From assembly GCF_004365175.1 (NCBI RefSeq), contig NZ_SOCE01000001.1, positions 3,541,403-3,605,402 on the forward strand: a stretch of 64,000 bases of DNA. Direction: 5' to 3'. The stretch is from Kribbella voronezhensis. GTDB lineage: Bacteria; Actinomycetota; Actinomycetes; Propionibacteriales; Kribbellaceae. Positions 36,469-44,314 of this stretch are shown here, in pieces. The notes below the pieces were generated by a model. The model saw only the letters and a program-made list of their open reading frames with translations. It did no database searches and had not been told where the DNA came from. Both the position numbers and the translations under genes were made by a program. Position 1 is the stretch's first letter, and each line of letters begins with the position of its first letter.

Positions 36469-37242
36469 GTGAGTTCCCCCGAGGCGGCCGACGCGGCCCA
36501 TGCAGTAGCCCGGCAACACCGTCGCGCGCAAGCATTGGTGAGCGTGGTCTATCTCGGTTTGCCGCTGGCGTTCCTGGTGGTGACCGTGGTGATCGCGGTG
36601 ACTCGGTCGCCCTTCGACTGGCCTGCCGTGGTGTTCCCGACGCTGCTGCTGGCGCTGGGCTGGTTCCTGCGAAGGCGGCAGCGGTACCAGGTCGGGCGGT
36701 GGACCACGGTCGGCGCCTGGTTCGGTGGGCTGGCCGTGCTGTACGTCGGGTTCTTCTCGCTGGTGTTCGACGTTCGGTGGCTGGCTGCGGCCATCCTGCC
36801 CGCTGCGCTGGTCTGCGCGTTCTTGGGTGCGCTTCTCGGACGTGCTGGTCAGCGCGCGCTCATGGTGCCGCTGCGGCCTGAGCTCGCCGGCACGCAGTAC
36901 GAGCTGGTTCTGCCGTTGCGCGGAGTGCTGCTGACCACGCTGGAGATCGGTACCTCGAGCGTGACTGTGCGGGCACGGTTTTTCGGTAATCCGCCGGGCG
37001 GGCGCGAGGCTGCGCGGCGTACCTATGAGCTGTCGGAGGTAACCGGAGTCTTCGCCGCCTCTCTCAGCGGCTCCGAGCGGCTGAAGTTCCCGATTGCGCT
37101 GCCGGTCAAGGTCGTTGGCTCGGCGGGACCGGCGCTGATCCTGCAGGCCCGTGGCGAGGACTGGGTCCTGCCCCTCGGCGCCGCCGACGCCGTCGCCGAC
37201 TTCCTCAACGGCCGAGTCAGCGCAGCAAAGCCGACGCCCTGA
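36469..37242 (+). CDS. Membrane protein of unknown function
   Basis: 257 residues from GTG 36469. Four hydrophobic helices lie in residues about 20-130 (VYLGLPLAFLVVTVVIAV, VVFPTLLLALGWFL, GGLAVLYVGFFSLVF, AAILPAALVCAFLGALLG), followed by a beta-rich cytoplasmic or external domain in residues about 145-257 (VLLTTLEIGTSSVTVRARFF, ILQARGEDWVLPLGA). This layout of helices plus a YcxB/PH-like C-terminal domain is common in actinobacterial hypothetical proteins. Divergent from the kinase gene with 53 bases between starts. No function is claimed. Confidence 0.65.
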   Translation: MSSPEAADAAHAVARQHRRAQALVSVVYLGLPLAFLVVTVVIAVTRSPFDWPAVVFPTLLLALGWFLRRRQRYQVGRWTTVGAWFGGLAVLYVGFFSLVFDVRWLAAAILPAALVCAFLGALLGRAGQRALMVPLRPELAGTQYELVLPLRGVLLTTLEIGTSSVTVRARFFGNPPGGREAARRTYELSEVTGVFAASLSGSERLKFPIALPVKVVGSAGPALILQARGEDWVLPLGAADAVADFLNGRVSAAKPTP

Positions 37243-37249
37243 CCGAGGC

Positions 37250-37694
37250 TCAACCTGTGCGCTGGTCCGTCCAGCGCATGGCAAGGGCGAAGCCGAGATC
37301 GTCGTACTCGGCACCCGGAAAGACGAGTCGCAGCTCGAACCACGCGTCCCGGAGTCCGATCCGGGTAGAGATCGCACACGTTGTCGACCAGGGCGACCGT
37401 GCCGCCGGGGCGGACCAGCGATTTCAGTTGCTCGAGACCGGCCCGGTAGTTCGGCACGTGGTGCATCATCGTGTGGCTGTAGACCAGGTCGAACCCGTCG
37501 TCGTCGACCTCGAACAGATCGGCCACCCGGTACTCCGTGTTCGCCCGCGCCCGCCTCGCCCGGGCGATGTCGATCGCCCGCTCGCCGCGGACCCCCAGCC
37601 CTGCCACCCACCCGAAGTTCTGCTCGGGCTTCAACCCGACGAACCGGTCGTAGCCGGCGGCGAACCGATCGAACGACTGTGCATCAACCATCAT
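37250..37694 (-). pseudogene. Decayed class I SAM methyltransferase
   Basis: Begins as a normal methyltransferase (MMVDAQSFDRFAAGYDRFVG) and has the later motifs DGFDLVYSHTMMHHV and LVRPGGTVALVDNVCDLYPD, but two lesions are visible. First, the SAM-binding glycine motif and following strand are missing: RGERAIDI runs straight into ARARRARANTEYR, so roughly 27 residues appear deleted in frame. Second, a frameshift near 37350-37360 moves the expected C-terminus (RDAWFELRLVFPGAEYDDLG, then FALAMRWTDQ) into another frame, ending at TGA 37252-37250. The unshifted frame continues into nonsense over the membrane protein gene. Without motif I the product should not bind SAM. Confidence 0.75.
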
Positions 37695-37769
37695 GCGAGT
37701 ACGACGTCCTCCGGCGCCCGACGGTTGGACCGGGATCGGCCTCCAGTCCGTCGGGGTGGCGTTCTGGAG

Positions 37770-38591
37770 TCAGGCGCCGGCGGCTTCGCGTTCCTTGCGG
37801 GAGATCTCGGCCTTCTCGGCCTGCCAGCCGTCCTCGTTCTTGCCGAGGCGCCAGTAGCCGGAGATCGAGACGCGGTCGCGGGGCAGACCGCGATCGGTGT
37901 GCAGGTGGCGGCGGAGCTGGGTGACGAAACCGGCTTCGCCGTGGACGAAGACGTGGACGTCGTCGGAGCGGAACTCGAGCTCCTCGACCGCACGAACCAG
38001 GTTCTCGCCGCGGGTGCCGGTGCGATGGAACCAGGTCAGGTCGACCTCGCCGGGGCCGTCGAGCTTCTGCTCCTCGGTCTCGTCCTCGACCTCGACGAAG
38101 ACCTTCGCCTTCGCACCGGGCGCGAGTTGCTCGATCGCGGCACCGATCGCCGGCAGCGCGCTCTCGTCGCCGACCAGCAGGTGCCACTCGGCGTCGGGGT
38201 TCGGCGCGTACCCGCCGCCCGGACCGTTGAACCAGAGCTTGTCACCGGGCTGAGCGCCGGCAGCCCACGGCCCCGCGATCCCCTCGTCGCCGTGATAGAC
38301 GAAGTCGATCGTCAGCTCACGCGCGGCCTCGTCCCAGTTCCGGACGGTGTAGGTGCGCATCGTCGGCCATTGCTCGGCCGGGAACTGCTCGCGGACCACG
38401 CCCATGTCGAGCGGTTCCGGATAGGTCACGCCGGGCTTGGGGAAGAGCAGTTTGACGTAGTGGTCGGTGGTCCCGTTGTCGACGAACTCGTCGCAGCTCA
38501 GCACCAGCCGGATCATGTGCGGAGTGATCCGCTCGCTCCGGCGGACGACCGCCAGCTTCGCGCGGCGGTTACGGGGTGCGGGGTTGCTCAC
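37770..38591 (-). CDS. Siderophore-interacting protein, FAD-dependent ferric-siderophore reductase
   Basis: 273 residues of the SIP/ViuB family. RRSERITPHMIRLVL opens the FAD domain, MRTYTVRNWDEAARELTIDF contains the FAD-binding RxYT motif, WFNGPGGGYAP follows, and the C-terminal NAD(P)H domain includes DESALPAIGAAIEQL and SGYWRLGKNEDGW. It releases iron from imported ferric siderophores by reduction in the cytoplasm. An IdeR/DmdR-like box lies 35-50 bases upstream of the start, so iron repression is expected. Stands alone; no siderophore uptake genes are in the window. Confidence 0.9.
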   Translation of the reverse strand: MSNPAPRNRRAKLAVVRRSERITPHMIRLVLSCDEFVDNGTTDHYVKLLFPKPGVTYPEPLDMGVVREQFPAEQWPTMRTYTVRNWDEAARELTIDFVYHGDEGIAGPWAAGAQPGDKLWFNGPGGGYAPNPDAEWHLLVGDESALPAIGAAIEQLAPGAKAKVFVEVEDETEEQKLDGPGEVDLTWFHRTGTRGENLVRAVEELEFRSDDVHVFVHGEAGFVTQLRRHLHTDRGLPRDRVSISGYWRLGKNEDGWQAEKAEISRKEREAAGA

Positions 38592-38625
38592 GCGACCACG
38601 GTCCTCTCAAGACTTCAGGCGGAAT

Positions 38626-38641
38626 GTTAGGCATACCTAAC
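38626..38641. promoter_or_regulatory. IdeR/DmdR iron-box-like operator
   Basis: GTTAGG-CATA-CCTAAC is a 16-bp inverted repeat, continued by TAGGCTAAC to 38650, closely resembling the IdeR consensus built from TTAGG and CCTAA arms. It is positioned just upstream of the siderophore-interacting protein gene. Confidence 0.75.
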
Positions 38642-38699
38642 TAGGCTAACCGACAAGCTGAAATCACTCGCTACCCCGGCGGGATGCGATCGCCTGCTT

Positions 38700-39416
38700 T
38701 CAGCAGCAGCCGTCGTCGCAGGTGGTCGCCGTGCCGTCCGTGGTGGGCGCGCAGCACCCTTCGCCGCGCCAGGCCTGGACACCCTCGCGGAGGGCGACGG
38801 CCGAGATCACCAGGCCGGCGATCGGATCGGCCCAGTACCAGCCGAGGGTCGCATTGAGCAGCAGGCCGAGGAGAAGCACTGCGGACAGGTAGGTACACAG
38901 GAGAGTTTGGGTGCTGTCGGCAACTACCGCGTTGGAGCTCAGCGCCTTGCCGGTACGGCGTTGTGCGTAGGAGAGCAACGGCATCACCACGAGCGAGGCG
39001 ATCGCCAGGCCGATACCTACCCCCGACGTGTCGGCCTCGCCTCGGCCGAGCAGGGCGCGCACGGATTCCACCGTCACATAGGCGGCGAGACCGAAGAACG
39101 ACAGCGCGATCAGCCGCAGCGCCCGGCGCTCGCGCGTCTCCGGCAGTGGATGCCGGAACTGCCAGAGGATGATCAGCCCGCTCGCCACCTCCACCACCGA
39201 GTCGAGCCCGAACCCGACCAGCGCAACGGATCCCGCGACCGTCCCTGCCGAGATCGCAACGATCGCCTCGATGACGTTGTAGGTAACGCTCGCACCGGCC
39301 AGCAGCTGCGCTCGTCGCCCCAGCTTCTTGCGCCGCTCCTCCGCTTCGACCGGCTCTCCAGCGACCGGGAGCATTCGCAGCTCGATGGGACGCGCCGCGC
39401 GGTCCGGCTCGCTCAT
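38700..39416 (-). CDS. Cation efflux protein, CDF-like, with Cys-rich tail
   Basis: 238 residues with about five to six membrane helices. CDF-type features: ALVGFGLDSVVEVASGLIIL in helix 2 (the D-S-x-x-E variant of the metal site) and YWADPIAGLVISAVALREG in helix 5 (D-P-x-x-x). It lacks the long cytoplasmic CDF C-terminal domain and instead ends with GEGCCAPTTDGTATTCDDGCC, which carries five cysteines that could bind soft metals. Encoded directly after a CmtR-like sensor with an ATGA overlap (39413-39416), so it likely exports Cd, Pb or Zn under that sensor. Transport direction is from family knowledge. Confidence 0.8.
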   Translation of the reverse strand: MSEPDRAARPIELRMLPVAGEPVEAEERRKKLGRRAQLLAGASVTYNVIEAIVAISAGTVAGSVALVGFGLDSVVEVASGLIILWQFRHPLPETRERRALRLIALSFFGLAAYVTVESVRALLGRGEADTSGVGIGLAIASLVVMPLLSYAQRRTGKALSSNAVVADSTQTLLCTYLSAVLLLGLLLNATLGWYWADPIAGLVISAVALREGVQAWRGEGCCAPTTDGTATTCDDGCC

Positions 39417-39745
39417 CGACAGTCGCCTTCCGCGTCAGGCCGGCAGCAGGCGGGGTCGACGGCCAGTACGACGTGCAGCAGCTCGGCGAGCGCCGTACCG
39501 AGGCTTGCGTCTGCCAGCTCGTAGCGGGTACGCCGGCCTTCTGGCTCCGCGACGACGAGACCGCAGCCTCGCAGGCAGGCGAGGTGGTTCGACAGGGACT
39601 GCCGGCTGACACCGATGCGCTCGGCCAACTCCGCCGGGTAGCTCGGCCCCTCGTGCAGCACGAGCATCACCTGCGTGCGGGTGGGATCCGACAGCGCATG
39701 CCCGAACCGGGCCAGCACCTCACTCCTGCTCACGATCGTGTCCAC
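39413..39745 (-). CDS. cmtR: ArsR-family metal sensor, CmtR-like
   Basis: 110 residues from GTG 39745, which gives the same distance to the SDPTR motif as in Mycobacterium tuberculosis CmtR. The Cd/Pb ligand region is conserved: SNHLACLRGCGLVVAEPEGR holds the two cysteines equivalent to Cys57 and Cys61, and VVLAVDPACC supplies a C-terminal Cys near the third ligand, followed by a further Cys (EGDCR). It should repress itself and the efflux pump until Cd(II) or Pb(II) binds. GTG 39760 and 39733 are alternative starts. The gene symbol is given by similarity. Confidence 0.8.
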   Translation of the reverse strand: MDTIVSRSEVLARFGHALSDPTRTQVMLVLHEGPSYPAELAERIGVSRQSLSNHLACLRGCGLVVAEPEGRRTRYELADASLGTALAELLHVVLAVDPACCRPDAEGDCR

Positions 39746-39760
39746 GCCGTGACAGTACAC

Positions 39761-39774
39761 GAATCGCTGTATTC
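39761..39774. promoter_or_regulatory. Candidate operator of the CmtR-like sensor
   Basis: GAAT-CGCTGT-ATTC is an imperfect dyad in an AT-richer patch 16 bases upstream of the sensor start. ArsR-type sensors bind short AT-rich inverted repeats over their own promoters. The evidence is position and symmetry only. Confidence 0.35.
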
Positions 39775-39787
39775 AGCAGAACCTGTA

Positions 39788-41029
39788 CTACGCGTCGCTC
39801 GGCGCCACCGCCTTCGCCGAGCGCTGCCACAGCATCGCGAGCGGGATCGCCGCCGCTACCCCGGCGAGCCCGAACCATCCGACCGCCTGCACCGCATCGG
39901 TCTTGTCGGCGAGCACACCGGCGAGCAACGGGCTGACGCCGGTCGCCGTCGTCAGACCCGAGTTCGACATGCCGATCGCCTGGCCGCGCCGCGCGTCGGG
40001 AAGCATGAACGTCATCGAGGTCGTCGCCTGCATCACCACGATCGTGCCGAACGCTCCCGCGAACACGAACAGCAGCACGGACACGACCAATCCCGGTCGC
40101 AGCAGGCAGAGCGCCACCGGCACCGCGGACGCGATCGCAAGCGGCCCGAGCAGCCCCGGCCGTTTGTCCTCCGGCACCAACTTGCTGAACAGGAACGCAC
40201 CCACCACGCTACCCAGCGGATCCGCCGCCAGGATCAACCCGACCATCACCGAACTGCCACCGAACACAGCGGCGTACGGGGCGGCCATCCCTTCGTACAC
40301 GGCGACGAGCGCCATCAACCAGAGCATCAGCACCAACGCGCGCATGCCCCGGTCCGCGAACAGCAGTCCCCACGACTCACCCGCCGACGCCCGCCACGAC
40401 CGCCGTACGCCGGTATCGCCGGCCTTGTTCGCATCGGCCGCCGGGCGCGGTCGGAGCCGGCTTCGGATCAGGAGGGCGGATCCGAAAAAGGTGACCGCGT
40501 CGAGCGCGAGGACGACGTACGGGTTGAACAGGGCGATCAGCAGACCGCCGCCGGCGAACCCCGCCAGCTGCGCGGACTGGATCGTGATGCTGCGGATCGC
40601 CATGCCGGTCGCGTAGCGCTCGGTGCCGAGCACTTCGGGGAGCAGCGCGAGCTGGGCCGATTTGAAGACGGGTTGGAGCAGCGAGACGACGCTCACCAGG
40701 ACGCACCGCAACCAGAACGGCATCGGCGGAATCGCGACCAGGACGATCAGGCAGCCACGCAGTCCGTCGACCGCCATGATCAGCTCACGCCGCGGAAACC
40801 GATCCGCGAGCCCGGTCAGGAAGATCCCACCGAGCAACGACGGGACGAATGTGAGCGCATAGGTGAGGCCGGTCAGCGCCGCCGAACCGGTGTCGGCGAA
40901 CACGAGCACCGACAACGCGACCCTGGCGAGCTGATCCCCGGCAACCGACTGCAACTCCGCCAGCCACATCGCCCGAAACTCCGGGACCCGGAAGCACTCC
41001 CGATAACTACTCCTCGAACCTGTCACCAC
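39788..41029 (-). CDS. MFS transporter, Bcr/enterobactin-exporter (MFS_3) type
   Basis: 413 residues with about 12 helices. Begins SSYRECFRVPEFRAMWLAEL and has the motif-A-like GGIFLTGLADRFPRRELIM after helix 2, plus GLVLAADPLGSVV-like segment ILAADPLGSVVGAFLFSKLV in the second half. This layout is the MFS_3/EntS-like group, exporters of drugs or siderophores, often annotated as permease only. GTG 41029 (or 41026) follows GAGG. Encoded 42 bases downstream of nothing related; the metal sensor gene lies convergent in order but on the same strand. No substrate can be named. Confidence 0.8.
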   Translation of the reverse strand: MVTGSRSSYRECFRVPEFRAMWLAELQSVAGDQLARVALSVLVFADTGSAALTGLTYALTFVPSLLGGIFLTGLADRFPRRELIMAVDGLRGCLIVLVAIPPMPFWLRCVLVSVVSLLQPVFKSAQLALLPEVLGTERYATGMAIRSITIQSAQLAGFAGGGLLIALFNPYVVLALDAVTFFGSALLIRSRLRPRPAADANKAGDTGVRRSWRASAGESWGLLFADRGMRALVLMLWLMALVAVYEGMAAPYAAVFGGSSVMVGLILAADPLGSVVGAFLFSKLVPEDKRPGLLGPLAIASAVPVALCLLRPGLVVSVLLFVFAGAFGTIVVMQATTSMTFMLPDARRGQAIGMSNSGLTTATGVSPLLAGVLADKTDAVQAVGWFGLAGVAAAIPLAMLWQRSAKAVAPSDA

Positions 41030-41173
41030 GGGGCCTCACTCACACTCGCGCCTCCCGGCCGCGCCCCCCAGACGACCCTGCCAGCCGCAGCGTAGGTCCC
41101 AGATCACCCCCACTTCCTCCCTTTCGAACATCCTGAAAACGTCCGCGGGCAGGGCTCTTGGCCGTTGGACGGG

Positions 41174-41605
41174 TCAGGTGGCGAAGACGGCGGAGTCGTG
41201 GGCGAAGGCTTTGAACTCGAGGGCGTTGGTGGCGGGGTCGTGGAGGAACATCGTCCATTGCTCACCGGGTTGGCCTTCGAAGCGGAGGTAGGGCTCGATG
41301 ACGAAGGGGGTGCCGGCGGCGCGGAAGCGGTCGGCGAGCGCGTGGAAGTCGGGGATCTGCAGGATCAGGCCGAAGTGCGGGACGGGGACGTCGTGGCCGT
41401 CGACCGGGTTGTGGATCGGGGCGGGACGCGCGGGGGCGAGATGAGTCACGAACTGGTGGCCGCGCAGGTTCCAGTCGATCCAGGTGTCGGAGCTCCGGCC
41501 GCGCTCGCAACCGATCACGGTGCCGTAGAACTCCGCGGCGGCGGCGAGATCGTCGACGGGCATGGCGAGGTGGAAGCGGGGCAGCGGTGAGGTCGAATCG
41601 GTCAT
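41174..41605 (-). CDS. VOC-family (glyoxalase/dioxygenase fold) protein
   Basis: 143 residues. Two beta-alpha-beta-beta-beta modules: FHLAMPVDDLAAAAEFYGTV at the start (conserved His metal ligand) and PHFGLILQIPDFHALADRF beginning the second, ending in FLHDPATNALEFKAF with the Glu ligand. VOC proteins bind a divalent metal and include glyoxalases, ring-cleavage dioxygenases and resistance proteins; WTMFLHDPATNALEFKAF is typical of actinobacterial stand-alone forms. Single gene, 81 bases from the next stop. Substrate unknown. Confidence 0.85.
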   Translation of the reverse strand: MTDSTSPLPRFHLAMPVDDLAAAAEFYGTVIGCERGRSSDTWIDWNLRGHQFVTHLAPARPAPIHNPVDGHDVPVPHFGLILQIPDFHALADRFRAAGTPFVIEPYLRFEGQPGEQWTMFLHDPATNALEFKAFAHDSAVFAT

Positions 41606-41686
41606 ACCTAGAACATACGAGCCGATCCGGCCTCACCGAGCGTTGTCCACAGGCCGCTTCCGCCGGCCACGAGCGATCGCCTGCGC

Positions 41687-42808
41687 TCAGGGCCAGATCG
41701 AGGTGACCCATTCGGGGTGGTCGATGAACGGGTTCCGGTTGTGCTGCCAGGTGTCGAAGATGACCTGGTTGCGGCGCTTCTCGAAGGCGTCCGGCGGGTC
41801 GGCCGCGCTCCACGCCTTCAGCACCGACAACCTGCCGATGTACGGCGCGGTGCCGTTGTTGACCGAGTCGTTCGGCTCCAGGTTGGCGAAGCCGTCGTCA
41901 CCCTCGTACCGCACGGCCATGTAGAAGATCATCCGGGCGACGTCACCGCGCACCGCCGGGCGCGGATCGAACGAGTCCGCGTCGGCCGTGCAACCGGGGC
42001 ACTGGGCAACCGTCGTACCGCCGTTGTCGAAGTCCAGGTTGCCGCGGGCAGCGTTCACCGAGACGTCCTCGGGCCGAAGGTGGTGCACGTCGGTACCGGG
42101 TCCGGTGGTCGTGCCGAAGTCGCCGTGCGACTTGGCCCAGACGTGCTCGCGGTTCCAGTCGTCCGCGCCGCTGCCGTTGGAGGACTTGCTCTGCGACCGT
42201 CCGGAGTACAGCAGGATCACGTTGTTGGAGTTGGCCGGGTCCTGGTCGGTGTCCTTCAGCGCGGTCCAGACCTGGTCGTAGGTGAGCTTGGTCTGGTTCG
42301 AGATGATCGTGTGCAGCGCGGCCTTCAGCGCCGCGCCGGACTTCCCGGTCGCTGCCGCGTAGTAGTCGCCGGGGTCGCCAGGATCGGATCCGCCGGCACC
42401 TGTGAAGGCAGTCGGGTTCTTCAGCCCGGCGTGTGGAGTGAAGTACGGCGTGAGCGTTCCGGTGACGGCGATCTTCGTCCCGACCAGCCCGGGGTTCGAC
42501 TGCAGTCCGTACTGCGTCCTGAAGGTGCTCGGGATCTGCACGTAGAGCATCGAGCCCGTGCTCGTCTGGCTCGCCGAGTCGGCCAGCGCCAGCGCGGTGT
42601 CGGCAGTGAAGTTGCTCCTGATCACCGTGCTCGCGGCGGTCGGTTGGCCGACCACGTACCCCTCGACGGTCGCGACGGATCCGTCCTGCCGGCCGATCGC
42701 GGTACTGACGGAGATGGTCGCGGTGGTAGCCGCTGTCGACGGCGTTATGCCGTACCCGAGCAGACCTAGAAGGATTGTTCCGATCAAGAAGGCACGGCGA
42801 ACAAGCAC
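41687..42808 (-). CDS. Secreted endonuclease I family nuclease with N-terminal OB-like domain
   Basis: 373 residues. Sec signal peptide (RRAFLIGTILLGLLGYGI then TPSTAATT). Residues about 35-135 are an OB-fold-like segment (ISVSTAIGRQDGSVATVEGY, IAVTGTLTPYFT) as in YhcR-type nucleases. The catalytic domain shows the endonuclease I signature DDWNREHVWAKSHGDFG and DVHHLRPEDVSVNAARGN (beta-beta-alpha Me finger, His general base), ending with FDTWQHNRNPFIDHPEW. It degrades extracellular DNA or RNA. GTG 42808 has GGGAG 7 bases upstream; longer frames extend into the promoter. Cysteines in QCPGCTAD may form a disulfide. Confidence 0.85.
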   Translation of the reverse strand: MLVRRAFLIGTILLGLLGYGITPSTAATTATISVSTAIGRQDGSVATVEGYVVGQPTAASTVIRSNFTADTALALADSASQTSTGSMLYVQIPSTFRTQYGLQSNPGLVGTKIAVTGTLTPYFTPHAGLKNPTAFTGAGGSDPGDPGDYYAAATGKSGAALKAALHTIISNQTKLTYDQVWTALKDTDQDPANSNNVILLYSGRSQSKSSNGSGADDWNREHVWAKSHGDFGTTTGPGTDVHHLRPEDVSVNAARGNLDFDNGGTTVAQCPGCTADADSFDPRPAVRGDVARMIFYMAVRYEGDDGFANLEPNDSVNNGTAPYIGRLSVLKAWSAADPPDAFEKRRNQVIFDTWQHNRNPFIDHPEWVTSIWP

Positions 42809-43212
42809 AGCGGACTCCCACGGGGCGGTAGGAACGGGGCGGTCGCTGTGCAGTCTGCCCGGCCAGAGGGCCGGGGAAGCGTCATCGGAGGAAAATGTTG
42901 TCCGACGATCCGGCAAACTCTGCCCGCCCCGCCGGGAGCGTTGAGTCGGTGGGGCGGCAGCGCGTTGGCGCTGGGCCGCCCCACCTAGGTGTCAGGGCCC
43001 CCATCAGTTCACGGCTTTCACCGCGTTCTGCTCGCCCGTCCACCAGCGAGGCGCTACTGGCGGGCAGCACCTCACCGACCGGTCGGAGTGTCCTACTCCA
43101 GGTCTGGCGTGGTGCGGACGCCGTTACGGACCGTACTCAGTCCGGAACAGAATGTCCATGGCGAACAGAAGCTGTCTCAAGGTACTGACGGGTCCCTGAA
43201 TCAGCAGCTGAA
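42809..43212. other. 404-base gene-free stretch between endonuclease and GH16 genes
   Basis: Holds the promoter of the endonuclease gene (right after 42808), a strong hairpin at 42948-42985 and the tandem duplication at the end of the GH16 gene (43197-43220). Short open frames are present on both strands, but they lack ribosome sites and codon character, so I see no gene here. Confidence 0.6.
42948..42985 (-). terminator. Strong hairpin downstream of the GH16 gene
   Basis: GGTGGGGCGGC (42948-42958) pairs perfectly with GCCGCCCCACC (42975-42985), and AGCGC (42959-42963) with GCGCT (42968-42972), around a GTTG loop with a two-base bulge. It lies 228 bases after the GH16 stop in transcription direction and could separate that gene from the endonuclease promoter. 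There is no T-tract. Confidence 0.55.
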
Positions 43213-43220
43213 TCAGCAGC
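43197..43220 (-). repeat. Tandem 12-bp duplication over the GH16 stop codon
   Basis: TGAATCAGCAGC is present twice in a row (43197-43208, 43209-43220). The GH16 stop lies in one copy (43213-43215) and the other copy gives a second in-frame TGA (43201-43203). Confidence 0.8.
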
Positions 43221-44154
43221 TGATCGTGTCCGCGTGCGTGGTGCCGGCGGAGCGGTAGGCGTTCACCCGGGCAGTGGCCGTCGCCGGCGACAGCGCCTCG
43301 TTCTTCGCGTAGTACACCCAGTCGGCGGACTGCACGTAGGCACTGGTGCCGCCGCTGTGGCCGGTCAGGTCGATGAACCACTCGTTGTAGTTGAGCGTCA
43401 TCGGCCGTCGCGGGTAGACCGTGTGACCGGCACCGTCATCGGTGTGGTCGGCGGCGAGCGCACCGTCGATGTAGTACTTCACATGGCCGCCGGCGACCAC
43501 GGCCACCAAGGTGTGCCACCCGGCGTGGCTGAAGCGCCGCGCGGTACTGATCCGCCAGCCGTCGAACGGGTCCTCCTGGTAGGTGTTCCAGCTGGTGATG
43601 AAGTCGACCGGCCCGGTCTCACCCCAGCCACCGTTCGGCAGGTACTCCGAGACGTCCAGCTCCGAGTACGTCGGCTCCCAGTCGTAGTCGAGCGGCGAGA
43701 TCGTGTAGAAGGTCTGGTTCACCAGGTCGCCGTCGTTGCCGCTCACCGGCCTGTCGCTGAACTTGAACCGGGTCGCGTAGGTGCCCTCGAAGAACCGCTC
43801 CTGGTTCTGCTGCACCTGGGCCTGCGTCGTGCCGCTGGCAGTTCCGTTGGTCGCGGCACGCAACTGCAGCGACTTCTGGCCGTCGACGACCGGGAAAGTC
43901 ACGTTTCCCGCGGTCCAGGTGCCGTCGATACCAGGCCCACCGGCGCCGGTCCGGACGCTCCAGTCGTGACCGGTGAAGTTCGGATCGGTACGGGAGGTGT
44001 AGTTGAAGTCGTCGAAGAAGGCACCGCACGCGGCCGGCTTGCGAGGGTTGTCCGGCGCCGTACGGGCGCTGGCCGTGGTACTGAGGCCTCCTGCGGTCAG
44101 GGCGGCCAGTACTACGGCTGCTGCGGTGACGCGGAGCTTGCGGGATCGAGCCAT
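43213..44154 (-). CDS. Secreted GH16-family glycoside hydrolase
   Basis: 313 residues. Sec signal peptide MARSRKLRVTAAAVVLAALT with AXA cleavage (TASARTA). The mature protein has the jelly-roll pattern FFDDFNYTSRTDPNF, FFEGTYATRFKFSDRP and the catalytic motif ELDVSE with Glu165, Asp167 and Glu170 as nucleophile, assistant and acid/base (E-x-D-x-x-E). GH16 enzymes split beta-1,3/1,4-glucans, agar, carrageenan or xyloglucan. It lies beside a GntR regulator and a sugar ABC importer, so it probably generates the oligosaccharide taken up. The start at 44154 has only a distant AAAGG; GTG 44169 is an alternative. Confidence 0.8.
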   Translation of the reverse strand: MARSRKLRVTAAAVVLAALTAGGLSTTASARTAPDNPRKPAACGAFFDDFNYTSRTDPNFTGHDWSVRTGAGGPGIDGTWTAGNVTFPVVDGQKSLQLRAATNGTASGTTQAQVQQNQERFFEGTYATRFKFSDRPVSGNDGDLVNQTFYTISPLDYDWEPTYSELDVSEYLPNGGWGETGPVDFITSWNTYQEDPFDGWRISTARRFSHAGWHTLVAVVAGGHVKYYIDGALAADHTDDGAGHTVYPRRPMTLNYNEWFIDLTGHSGGTSAYVQSADWVYYAKNEALSPATATARVNAYRSAGTTHADTISC

Positions 44155-44222
44155 GGGAGGGTCACACACCTTTGGTCGTCTCGGGGGCGGAAGAGCTCAT
44201 TGCAAAGGGTCTCTCTGTAAAA

Positions 44223-44233
44223 TGGTCTATCCA
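44223..44233. promoter_or_regulatory. GntR operator candidate between GH16 and GntR genes
   Basis: TGGTCTATCCA is an imperfect dyad in an AT-rich patch, followed by a TTGGTC half-site at 44235-44240. It is 69 bases upstream of the GH16 start and 82 bases upstream of the divergent GntR start, suited to shared repression. Confidence 0.45.
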
Positions 44234-44277
44234 ATTGGTCAAGTCAACCCCTGGCCGAGCGGCAATCGTTGTCCGTT

Positions 44278-44308
44278 TGGTCTGACCACTGGTAAAGATT
44301 GCTAGAAT
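44278..44308 (+). promoter_or_regulatory. Promoter and operator of the second GntR gene, leaderless
   Basis: TGGTC-T-GACCA (44278-44288) is an 11-bp dyad over the -35 region. TAGAAT (44303-44308) is a good -10 hexamer only 6 bases before ATG 44315, so transcription would begin at or next to the start codon and the mRNA would be leaderless; indeed no ribosome site is present. The dyad resembles the GntR site cores seen near 4212. Confidence 0.55.
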
Positions 44309-44314
44309 TGTCCG

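Noticed and set aside
42821-43196. Small genes in the endonuclease-GH16 gap
   Set aside because: Open frames on both strands lack ribosome sites, codon bias or recognisable sequence.
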